Source: Sphagnum magellanicum
Taxonomy: Eukaryota > Streptophyta > Sphagnopsida > Sphagnales > Sphagnaceae
Reading direction: 5' to 3'
DNA length: 64,000 bases
Assembly: GCA_021904315.1 (NCBI GenBank)
Contig: CM038908.1
Coordinates: forward strand, 11,676,501 to 11,740,500
The position numbers and the translations under genes were made by a program. Below are positions 12,031-22,800 of this stretch, one piece after another (within the stretch, counting starts at the first letter, position 1; each line of letters opens with the position of its first letter). The notes beneath the pieces are model-generated. The model had not been told where the DNA came from. It worked only from the letters and a program-made list of their open reading frames with translations, and did not search any database.

Positions 12031-14260
12031 TCTTTCATTTCCACAGGAGGAGTTCCTTCCATATAGGTGTACCCCTTATTGACGTCAACACTCTTCTATT
12101 ATGGAGACACACCTAGCTCATATGCCTTTAGTGCATGTGTTAACCTCCATTTACCACCGCTTAATCTACATCAACACTAGTAATATTGTCAATTCCCTCC
12201 AACAAAACTCCAAGCTATTAAGGGTTGTTCTTTCGAACCCCAGTTAGTTGCTCTGTAACTCCCATGCCCTCCTCTACCATCACCTCTTTTGCCTCTCCGC
12301 CTTTCATGTGGGTTTTTCTTTCCAAAGAACAATCCAAAACAACATTTACAGAAGAAGAAAACCTTGTTGCTCCACCATCTTCTCTAACCTTTTAGGTCTT
12401 CCATTGTATAGCTATTGGTTGCTGTTAAACCAGCATTGCTACTTGACTCCCATTAGCCACACTTGTTTCGCCAAGTCATGCTTATCAACAAGTAGATTAC
12501 ATCTTTTCTTTATTTGGAATCTGATCAAACATAAAAACCTCCATTATTGATTACAGAAGAGAAGACACTATGTGCAAGAAAACCATGAAATGTTGGTGTG
12601 GTAAAAATTTTACTACAATACCTTCGAAGGAAATGCCCAGACCTACCACACCCTTTGTGATATAATCGGTAGCATAAAAGAATGGACCAACCTTCTCTTC
12701 AACAAGTTTAGCATATTGGTTGTTATTTTGTGTGGTGATCAACAAAGGGTGAATATCATCAAACATAAGAAACATACCTATCTCCATCTCCCAAATAAAC
12801 ATCTTGCTAATATGTGAAATCACTTGAATTTGAATTAATGAATTACATTTCTATTCTACGCAACATATAAAACCCCAATGCAACAACAAAAATCTTCCTT
12901 GGGAAACACCAAGAGAGATAACTTGAATTGAAAGTTCAAGAATTGCAACCTGAACACACACATCTCTTCTTGGAACATGGATAGAAATCCTCTATTTGAA
13001 ACAATAAGAAGTCAAATACCACCTGGTGCTCTTTGGGAAAACTGTTGAAAGCTTTTGATGGAACTTTGGAAATCAAAACTTGCAAAGCTCATAACCACAA
13101 ATAAACATGTGAACATGTAGTACACCAAAATTTGCAGAATTGGTTAGCAATAATTTTCCTTAGCTAATGTTTGACTCATCCAAACAAATCCATGACTACT
13201 TGACTACTGGACTAATAATATGCAGCAGCACTGGAATGATGATGTATTCACCCATAATCTCTCTATTACATCAAAAATGAATGAAGCACACCTTCCCCCC
13301 CTTTCCTCAGAAAGGTGGCATGATTTGTTTCCAACAAATCATTTGGTCTTGAAGGTTTAAGGAAATGACCATAAAATTAGTCTTCTTTAACCAAGCCATT
13401 AAGAGCCAATAATGAAAAAAATTCATTTGATGGAAGAATGACATTGTTAATTCAGAAGGGAAGCAAAACAATATCTGAATTGATGCACCAAGAAGACATA
13501 AGTTCTAGTCCAATTTCTCATAACCACAGTCAATATGACTCATTCCTTCAATATGTGTGGTCCCCTCCACTACCATACCTGCAAGGACTAAAACAGCTCC
13601 TACTCTTAAACCCATGGCCAAAACTGGTGCTCCATATAGTGAAATGCACCTAATGGAATGCCAAAAACTTTTTGTTCACACATTAAGTAAAAGCAATTGC
13701 ATAGGCCAATCTTGCCTAGTTAGTGTTAACTAGAAATAACACCTCAATTTGACCCACGATGTGCCAATGAAGATCTTTTACAAAAAATTAGATCTACATA
13801 TAGATACATTATTGATCTTAACTATCTCCAAGTTAAATCCCCCCTAAATGTGCCCTCTTCTACCATCAACCTAGTGGTTTAAATGGTAGAGACTCATGGT
13901 CATCTTACAACTGGTTGCCAACTGTCCTCAAAGGTTTAACGCCTAGAAACATCAAATGTGTCAGCATTCTTCAAGTAATTTTTGCTAAGGGATACATTTC
14001 TAGCAAAAACCACACTCAACACAAATGCATCACTATTTATTTCCGCCAAAGGCTTTGTTTATTAAGGTGAAAGTTGTTGCACTACTTACTCCACAACTCT
14101 TACACATGTTTTTGAACAAATCATGTAGTAGTCATTCATTATGCTCTAAACCTCCCTATACAACTGGGACATCTTGAAAATACAAAAAGGAAAAAATTTA
14201 AAACTTTGAGATTACTACAGTTTACAACCCCAACTTGGTAATGACAGAGAGGTGTAGACT
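12031..14260. other. Interior of the large CACTA element, no gene recognised
   Basis: No convincing coding sequence. A minus-strand frame at 12,551-12,823 is discussed among the rejected items. Confidence 0.4.
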
Positions 14261-14269
14261 CCATCCACT

Positions 14270-15800
14270 AACAAATTAAAAACAACAATGGATTATACCT
14301 ACCACTAATCAGGGCATTAGGTTAGATTCAATGCCTCAGTCCACATTTACAAATTGGACTGGGCTTATATTACATGGCCAGTTTACCGAACTCTAGCACT
14401 AGGCATTTCCAATCAGAATTGTCTCCATCTCCATTGAAACTTAAAAATTACCAACTCAATTGTTATATAGGGTTCTTACATTTTAACAATTTTAGGTGTG
14501 GCATTAAAATATGTCAACTACAAATGAGTGTCATTGATTATTACCTAGGGAGCTTCTATACATACTTGGGGAACCACCAATCATAGCATTAAGGCTCAAT
14601 GCTTGCAATTCACCTTGCCATTAAGATCTTGATTTGTATTTGGTATCAACCAAAATAGATGGTTATAACATGCAACCATTTATAGTCAGATCAGTCTCCA
14701 TCTCAATTGACTGCAAAAATCCCATCTGGATTATTTTTCAGGGTACATATGTGCAAATATAACGAATCTTGGTTAGGCATAACCAACTGTAACTTGCAAA
14801 AATCATGCATGGAACCACAATTTTAAAACCACAATCATGGCATTAAGTTAACTTGAATGCGTGTAGTTCACCTTTACAACTGGGTCTAGGCTTATATTAT
14901 AGGACAAGTTACCTGATTTTATCATGTAGGTATTTCTAGTCATAAATGTCTCCATCTCCATTGAAACTTTAAAAATACCAACTCAATTGTTGTTTAGGAT
15001 ACTAAGACCATATCAATTCTAGTTGCGGCATAAGAAGATGTCAACTGCAAATGAGTGTCATGGATTATTGCATAGGCAGCCTTTCTACATACTTGGGCAA
15101 ACACTAATCAAAGCATTAAGGTTCAATGCCTGAAATTCACCTTGCTAACAAGATTGGGATTTAACCTTGGTATCAAGCAAAGTGCATGGCCCTAACATGC
15201 AAGCATTTCCAATCCAAGTTGGTTCCATCCCAATTAACTGCAAAGATCTAGTTTGGATTGTTCTTTAGGGGACCTGTGCATAGATATAACAAGTCTTCAT
15301 TAGGCATAATCAAATCCAGTATGCTAATTGCCCAATAGCTCATGTGCATAGTTGTGAAAGCACTAATCAAGGCATTAGGCTAGGTTCAATACTTGCAATT
15401 AACCTTTACAACTAGGGCTAAGCTTATACTAAATGACTAGTAGACCTAATTCTAGCATCCAAGCATTTCCAATCATAATTGATTCCATCTCCATTTAGAC
15501 TTTTAAAAATACAATCTTAGTTGTTGTACAACGTATCTATTTCATATAACAATTCATGTGCATATGTACAGATCCACCAATCAGGGTAATAGGTTGTAAT
15601 GCATGTAATCCACATTTTCTATTGTATTTAGATTTATATGAAAACAAACTAGCTTGACGATTTTAGCATGCAAACATTTACATGCAAAATTGTCTTTATC
15701 TCAACAGAATGTAAAAAACCCACAATACTTATTGTATAGGGTACCTATGTCATACCAAATCTAGATTCGGGTTAACTAGATGTGTTCTACAAATTAGTTG
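14270..15800. repeat. Tandem array of about 265 bp monomers, alternating A/B types
   Basis: A core TCTCCATCTC(C/A)ATT block recurs at about 14,420, 14,693, 14,947, 15,224, 15,483 and 15,693. Copies 1, 3 and 5 continue with a GAAACTT/ACTTTTAAAAATA type segment. Copies 2, 4 and 6 continue with a TGACTGCAAA-type segment. The array therefore has a dimeric higher-order period near 530 bases. Other shared blocks include GGCATTAAG, GCAATTCACCTT and GGGTACC. Confidence 0.7.
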
Positions 15801-17199
15801 CATGAACTACACAAGATCTGTGTGCATAGCCAATAAATTTTGCTTGCCGATTTGCTTCTAGATCTCCATTGTGATTGTTGCTTGCTCCTTTCAAATACCA
15901 CTTGCAAGTCAAAATTAACTTGTTCCATGCTTGCCAATTATTGTTATTTTTGTGGATTGACTTTCAACTTTTTTCAATCCACATTTAAGGACCTGTCATG
16001 AATCTCCCTTGAACTACATTATACATTTTGCAAATTCAGAGGGTTGTTTCCCTTCTCTTTACATCGTGGCACATTTGAAAAAATTCCAATGGGTTTAAAC
16101 TACACAACAATTGGTGCAGAACATGGTGATGAATTCTCTCCAATAACTACCCAAATAGTTCCTGCAAAAACTCCCTTGGCCATAAGACTATTTTCCACAT
16201 TGTCCACTAAATTTCAAAGATTTGGGATAATCCCAACAACTCCATTAAACCTAATAATGCTTTCATGACTAACACAAAATCCATGGGCCAATTCATTCAT
16301 ATCCCCATGGCAATCCTTTGCAATGGGTCAATGCAAGTATTAACACCATTGTTAATACATCTAATTATTTCACCTCCCCAATGGGCACCTAAGGCCATGA
16401 AAATTCTATGTAACAGCTTGCAAATCATGTTGCCCCTTTTGCCATGACTGTTGCAGCCTCAAAAGCTGGTGGACTTCATGATAATTAGGTTTAGACCAGC
16501 CACATTGGGTGTCCAACTCTAAAATTCAATTAAGGGCTCCTGTTAATACAATCTCTTCATACATGGTTTCCATTATTAGTTGATTGCTGGTCAACTTGAC
16601 TAGTGGATATACCAGGTGCCTCCACCAATATTACAACTCTGAATCAAACTAACGCACCTCCAAGCTCCCTAATGGACTCAACTATGAGTCCAAAGGTGAA
16701 GATAACTAAAGGAGAAGGAATTGGGGTGTGCTCCTTGGCTCACAACACTTTGGGGGTAAAGGGCGTGTTACAGCAGGATGAGACTAGGATGAGTGACAAG
16801 TGGTTCAACTACTCACACAGACATGCACAAACCAAACAACAAGTTGGTTAGTGCATAATCAAAGCACTTTTGGTGCACGGACGAACCACGAACAAACACG
16901 AACACACAAGACTCACCATGGCCCAGACTTGGGGGAAGCCACCACCTTCCCCATTATAGTATTCTCTGTGCTTGGCCATAGGGCCAGCACCCAAATGTCA
17001 TTTTGTCCCGAGACTCCCAAGTGGGAGTCCCGAAATTCCCAAAATTGGGACTCCCACGAATTTGGAGTCCCATAATTTTGTTTTCAAACCTTCGATTGAG
17101 GTGAGGTCTAAAGAAAAGTTATAGTTATTATCAAAATCTTTCCAAGGGTATGTGGTATGCCACTTGCACGCAAGGAAATTGGGGCGATTCCCAACTTTT

Positions 17200-17580
17200 A
17201 ATGGTCGAGAGTCAAATTGCCAATTTGACTCCTGGCTTCTTTTGGCCATAAATTGTGTTTTGAGCACCAAATGGGTCATGCAAGCTTATTTTAGGCATCT
17301 AGGTTCTAAGAGCTTTTCAATGATATAAGGAACTCTTCAATCCAATGGGTTTTGACCCTTGCAATTACTCTATGAAAATTTGGGATTCCATCGGGACTCT
17401 AACTCTCAAAGTGGGAGTTCATTTGGGAGTGTGGGGTTCATTCCCTCACACTCTTATACATTCCCAGGAGCATGAATGTGACTCTCAAACTTCATTCTTG
17501 GCCCGCACCTTCACAAGCCCTTACCTTGATCACAAACCCAAGGTTAGCATTGTGACACAAACAACCCTTCATGTAGATCA
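17200..17580 (+). repeat. Dispersed 'GGGAGT' repeat, copy 1 (left arm)
   Basis: It contains TTTGGCCATAA, TCTAGGTTCTAAGAGC, AAAGTGGGAGTTCATTTGG and CTCCCAGGAGCATG-like blocks. The same sequence recurs in reverse orientation at about 19,975-20,220, so the two copies bracket the CACTA transposase relic. A third copy is near 57,000-57,400. Confidence 0.7.
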
Positions 17581-17635
17581 ATCTCCATATACCAGTTAGA
17601 TGCATGTTCCTCCATGCGCTCAATTTGCCTACATA

Positions 17636-19800
17636 TCATGCATCATCATCCTCACCTGACATTTGCAACTCTGCAAATGCCATAATTGCCTTTGTGCCAC
17701 ACAATTCATTAGCACCAACCATTGCCATGTTGTGAGGCACATTTGGTATTTCTAAAGGCACTTCAACACCTATCACATTATCTTGTATCATGGGTTGTTC
17801 CTCCCCTACTTCTACTACCACACGCCTACAACAAGGTTCCTTATGTAGCACAACCTTCCACTAAGGCTGGTTTAGTTCTTTAAAGTAAAACACATGTTGC
17901 ACTTGAGCTAGAAACACGAATGGTTCATCGTCATTTGCCTTCAATGCATTAAAATTTGCAAGCAAGAAACCATCCTCATCATGCTTGTAAGTTGGATGAC
18001 CTCACCTATCAACCTCATTCTTCACCCATTCACATTTAAACAAAACCACTAGGATGATACTGGCCCATAATCAAGTAATATTATATCCTGTAAAATTCCC
18101 GCACACCGCATGGGCCCAAGTGCACACATTCCACCTAGCCCTTGTGCCTGCTGGAACACTGATGCCACTCCATAATCATTGGTTGCCATTGTGTTAACAT
18201 TGGTTTCTCCAATAACCCTGTAGTGATTTCCATAGGCCTTCATTCACGTATATCAAGAAGCATTAGAACTAGGCTTAATTAACAAATAGTATGCATCCAT
18301 CTCATAAAGAACATTGCCATCTGCCATATGGGTTCGCATTGCTTCCCTCACCCATCCTGCCAACTCGTGCACTTTTGCAGCTTTACATGATACGTGATAG
18401 GCCCTCTTGTTCTTCTTTCATCCCTGTGCCATTGGTCTTCAAACTTTGTGCGTAGTCTTGCCACTCGATCGTGCTCTTGCTCATGTTTTCTGCCCACCCC
18501 ATTAAACCTTAGATAACAAGTTAAGGAAAGGCTCATCATGTAGGTGGCCTATAAGGCTACATTATGTGACCAGCATACAACAACTTGTAAATGCAATACC
18601 ATGTCATGAAAATTGAATGTGTGTTGGGTTTAAGTGGCAAATATTAGACCCATGGTGTTAAGCAAGTTGCATTGGTAAAGACATATTGATGTGCAAGGTC
18701 ATGTGCTGATGGTAAAAGGCGGAACTTGGATCCAAACCCTTCCAATACTTCACCATACACCTTTTCTTCCTCGTCACCATCCCATACTTGGTGACGTACA
18801 TGTGTAAACATTTGCATGTACTCTATCACAAACGCCAGTGTTTCATCTAACACATACCCTAAAACCATCGATGCCTCTAGCCTTGCTTGGTTACGCACGT
18901 ACTTCTTCAATGTCGCCAATGTTCCTTCAACTGGCTACATCCATCTACTATGTACAAGCTCACAAATGGCTAGCTCTTCAACCAAGTGTGTCATCACATC
19001 AAAGAATGCACCGGATAACTCCCATTCAATCATGCTAAAGGTGACAACAACATCCTCTCTTAAAGATGGTACTAATGCTGGGTCCCATACCTTTGCACAG
19101 ATGTTACAAAATATTCGGTTAAGGCACATTAAACTTAAATGCACATTGGTGTCCATCAAACCCCTCAAAGCCAAAGGCATAAATTGTTGCATTAGCACAT
19201 GCTAGTCATGGCTTTTCATATTCCCCAGCTTCTTGTCCATTACGTGCTTTCCCAATGCACTACAGAAGTTTAATGGCACTTTTAATGCCCCCAACCTACC
19301 CCTGAATGTTTTTAGCTATTTTAGTTGTAACACATACGAAGCAATGGGCTAGAAGATGTTGTTTGGATTATGAAGGTCTCTTTTCAGCCATAAGTGCCCT
19401 CAAACCCCACACACCTCCATGTCTCTATGCACCTTAAATGTGTCCTTCACCCCAATTATGAACTTGATCACACTATCGCACACATTCTTCTCAATGTGCA
19501 TGACATCCAGTGTATGTCGAATCAACAAGTGTTGTATGGGCATCAGTCAACCAATCACACATTTAATACAATCTATGCGCACCACACATGTTCCACATTA
19601 TTACATTGTTTAATCCAGACTTGGTGTACTTACATCGATATGGCAAGGTCTTCCCCACATTGCATGGGGTGTACACAATAGCCAGGCCATGATTTCCAAC
19701 AATGAAATTATGTATTACTCTTGTTGTGTTCCATGCCCATGCCCTATTGTACAATTCTGACATCAAGCTCAGATACTTGGGTTTAGGTCCAGTTTAATTA
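17636..19800 (-). pseudogene. CACTA TNP2-type transposase pseudogene (DUF4218/DUF4216)
   Basis: Minus-strand fragments match the order of plant CACTA transposases. At about 19,440-19,520 is LDVMHIEKNVCDSVIKF-like sequence from the end of the TNP2 domain. At 18,640-19,230 is a DUF4218-like stretch: KSHD, then a stop where Cys is expected, HVLMQQFMPLALRGL, and RWMYPVEGTLATLKKYVRN. At 18,049-18,250 is a DUF4216-like piece (YGNHYRV, GVASVFQQAQ, GILQDIILLDYGPV). At 17,640-17,870 is the WKVVLHKEPCCRRVV tail. Frames change and stops intervene, so it is inactive. It probably belonged to the surrounding large element, consistent with that element's minus orientation. Confidence 0.8.
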
Positions 19801-19974
19801 AACTACTGACTATCTATTTGAACTAAGATTCATGTACCTATTGTTTTCAAAGTGCATTAAGGTTTGCAATGAAACCTTGAATGTGACAGTTATATTATAC
19901 GTGCTAAAACCCATGAGCTCACACTCCCCTCAACTATAATTAAACTTACAAGAAATAGTCATATATTAAGATGT

Positions 19975-20220
19975 TTATCGTAACCCTAGTTTTGGGCTTG
20001 TGACCAAGGCAAGGGCTTGCGAAGGTGCAAGCCAAGAGTGAAGCTCGGGAGTCACATTTCATGCTCCCAGGAGTGTGGGAGAGTGTGAGGGAATGAATCT
20101 TCACACTCCCAAGTGAGCTCCCACTTTGGGAGTTGGAGTCCTGATGAACTCTTAAATCTGAACATTTAGAATAGTTAATGGTTGTTTAAAGCCATATCAC
20201 TGGAAAATTAACCTAGACCC
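19975..20220 (-). repeat. Dispersed 'GGGAGT' repeat, copy 2 (inverted right arm)
   Basis: The reverse complement aligns with 17,285-17,550 through TCTAGGTT, AAAGTGGGAGCTCACTTGG, TTCATTCCCTCACACTC, GGGAGCATGAA and CAAGCCCTTGCCTTGGTCAC. By eye, identity is roughly four bases in five. Confidence 0.7.
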
Positions 20221-20229
20221 CAACAGGTG

Positions 20230-22100
20230 ATGTGATTTCATTAAATCACTAATAACATGTGGCGATGACTCTTCATGCATGTTTGTGCGAACTACAACAA
20301 ATTCCAAGTGCTGGAACCAAAAAGCTAGAACCATGACTATTTTGTACACGAAATTTGTTTGTAGTTGGGCAACTTGGGGTGCAATGTGTTGTAGGATTTG
20401 ACCCATAAACACATTAGAGCTTGTGGACTTGTAGTAGAGGTGCTCTCATCTTGACATGGTACCACAACTTTATAACAACCATTAGACTAGGTAGTCCCAA
20501 GCCTAAAATGTGCTTGATGATGGGTGTGATTTGGCATGGTAGGTATGTCATGTAAAGTGGGTTCTATTTTTGATCTATGGCATAATTTGTATTTATATTT
20601 AGCTACACCATCATGGGGTTGCACATAGTGACACATGTTATGATGGGACACACGCTATGATGGGACACTTAGAAGGAGTAGCCCTAGTGCAGAGTTGGCA
20701 TCTAAATCTAATCATTGGGTGGGTTGACTATTTACTTCTCGTAGATTTGTACTAAGCAAATTCTTTCAATGGTGGGCCTAAACATGTGATTTGTGGCAAT
20801 CTGCACAGGAATGGATGATGGCACCAAACCCTAGTTGGTATGTCTAATGTTAAACAATAGGAATGTTGTTTGGAGTATTGTTGATCATGGCAAGAATGGT
20901 GCAAGTTGAAGAGCATTTGGAAGCAACAAGAAGACCCATGAGGGTGTGGATGTGGTTGCAATCAAATGTAGCAATTTAAACACTACCAGGTTTTGAATGT
21001 ACTTACTTACATTAGAAGATGTGGGCTAAGATTGGGTTGTAGGCAGAAAGGTGAATTCAATGTTATGTATGTTCAATTTTTCCCAAGTAAACCCACGTGG
21101 GTTGTTCAAATGCTTGGAATAGTTCACGTGTAATCGGACTAATGAGTGCAAAAACTTGTAACCCATCACCATTGTAATAATTTATAGCTTGGTTTTGTTG
21201 GGAGGCCAAACAAATTGGCATGTCAAGCCTAAACTACCAAATTTTTATGTAATTTTACCTTGAGTGCTTAATTTTTTGGGCTTGTAGGCAATTTATAAAT
21301 GATCTTACCATTGGGTTTCAAAACTCAACTGAAGTATATACTGTGTTTATTATAAATATTAGGCAAAGCTATAAACACTTAGGATCTACTATGTGCAACA
21401 TGAGATTAGACAACAAAAAAAATCATGCATTATTTGTAAATAAATGCATTATTTAAAACTAAAATCTAAAAACTAGTCGTAATGTTTCCATGTGTAATAA
21501 TCCAATGATGGATCACACATTGCACAAGATTGGGCAATTCCATATCAATAATAGACACATGGCAACCTACAACTTAAACTCTACATGCCACATGTCCAAA
21601 TCAAAATGGTCATAATGGAAGGTTTACATTATTTTAATAATTAAAAATTCATTAATAATATTTTATATTATCTTGCCACATGTCACAATTTGGTTAGCTA
21701 AATTCATGCTAGATCACACACAAGATGAAAATATGGAAAACCCACAAATTTCCATGTGGCGTCCATCCATTGCTTATTGGGATGCCACATGTCATAATCC
21801 TAGTGCTTGAATCAAATGGGTAGTATTTTAAATGTCATGAAGAATTTTTAAATCAAATATCCAATATATCACGTGGCATCTGGGCATTAGTGCAAATTAA
21901 TAACTGTTGAATACTTGCACCACATATGTATATTCATATTTTGTCATGAACTCATATTTATATGCTGAACAATTTCCATCCAACCCTGTTATTGCCTGCA
22001 ACTACAAGACGACTATAACTTGTCCAATGCAACTACACAACTTTTAGTTGCAAATCTCGCTTGTGACTAGAAAACAGTCACAAGGACCAGTCCAAAAAGT
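20230..22100. other. Right end region of the large CACTA element
   Basis: No gene seen. Repeated ATGCCACATGTC / CACATGGCAACC motifs and GTTGCAAATC/TTAGTTGCAA near 22,020-22,070 look like subterminal repeats of CACTA elements. Confidence 0.5.
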
Positions 22101-22289
22101 CTATTTTTTTTCTAGTGAAACAATGGGGTTGAAGGTTAGGAAAATAAAATAAAATCACTCACTTTTCTCTCATTAAGATTACAAAAATGTATGATGGTAT
22201 TTTTTTTGGAAACATAGTTTGCTTTATGGATATCCTACACATAAACAAACAAACAAACAAATTACATTTCTAAACAAACATATTACAAG

Positions 22290-22800
22290 AATTTTTTTTT
22301 TTTTTAAAAAAAAAATCTAAAACCAAAAACTACTTGGAGATAAAAAAACAAAGCACAAAAATAGATTCACAAAATAAAAACTTACCTTCTTTTTGGTTGT
22401 TGGAAAGGTTGCTCCTCCAAGCTCTTTTCTGCAAAAGAGGAAGGAAGAGGGAAGTACCACCAACATAGGGAACAAGGTAGTGAGGCAATAAAATGTAAAG
22501 CAACAAGATAGCAGAAACAACAAATGGGGGGTTCAGGAGGTACTTGAGGCACAATGGTAGCCAAGTAGTGAGGCAATAAGAGGTAGTGAGACAACAAGGC
22601 AATGAGGTGGTGAGGTAGTAAGGCACTGAAGTAACATTCGACAATGGGGCAACATGAAGCATATAGTTAGGTGATGAGGTAACAGGGTGAAACAACAAGA
22701 TGATGCGATGAAGTAATGAAGTAAAACAGGGCAAGGCAATGAAACAAGTGAAACGATGAGGCAATGAGATAAACAAGGCACGAAAGAAAGAAGTAGAAGG
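22290..22800. repeat. Homopolymer hairpin plus GAGGYAATGAG-type degenerate repeat
   Basis: A T-run directly followed by an A-run at 22,291-22,316 could fold back. From about 22,470 a degenerate 8-17 base purine-rich unit (GAGGCAATGAG, GAGGTAGTGAG, AAGGCAATGA) repeats many times. The reverse strand is open in several frames and gives Leu/Ser/Cys-rich translations, an artefact of the repeat. Confidence 0.6.

Larger units (their letters stand above)
6332..22117 (-). mobile_element. Candidate large CACTA (CMC/EnSpm) transposon, 15.8 kb, decayed
   Basis: The left end reads CACTAAAAGAAAAAAGG and the right end, reverse-complemented, CACTAGAAAAAAAATAG; 13 of the first 15 bases agree. The three bases outside each end are AAA (6,329-6,331 and 22,118-22,120), the 3 bp target duplication expected for CACTA elements, although AAA is low-complexity. 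Subterminal regions on both sides are rich in short TTTGCAACTA / AGTCGCAAA-like motifs and CCACATG motifs. It encloses a TNP2-type transposase relic on the minus strand, a nested short CACTA element and tandem arrays. The pairing of these two ends is an inference from TIR, duplication and content. Confidence 0.6.

Noticed and set aside
12551..12823. Minus-strand 90-codon frame with FFYATDYITKG, reminiscent of Helitron replicase-helicase proteins
   Set aside because: Only one short motif agrees, no Rep or helicase motifs follow, and it lies inside a CACTA element. Not enough to call.
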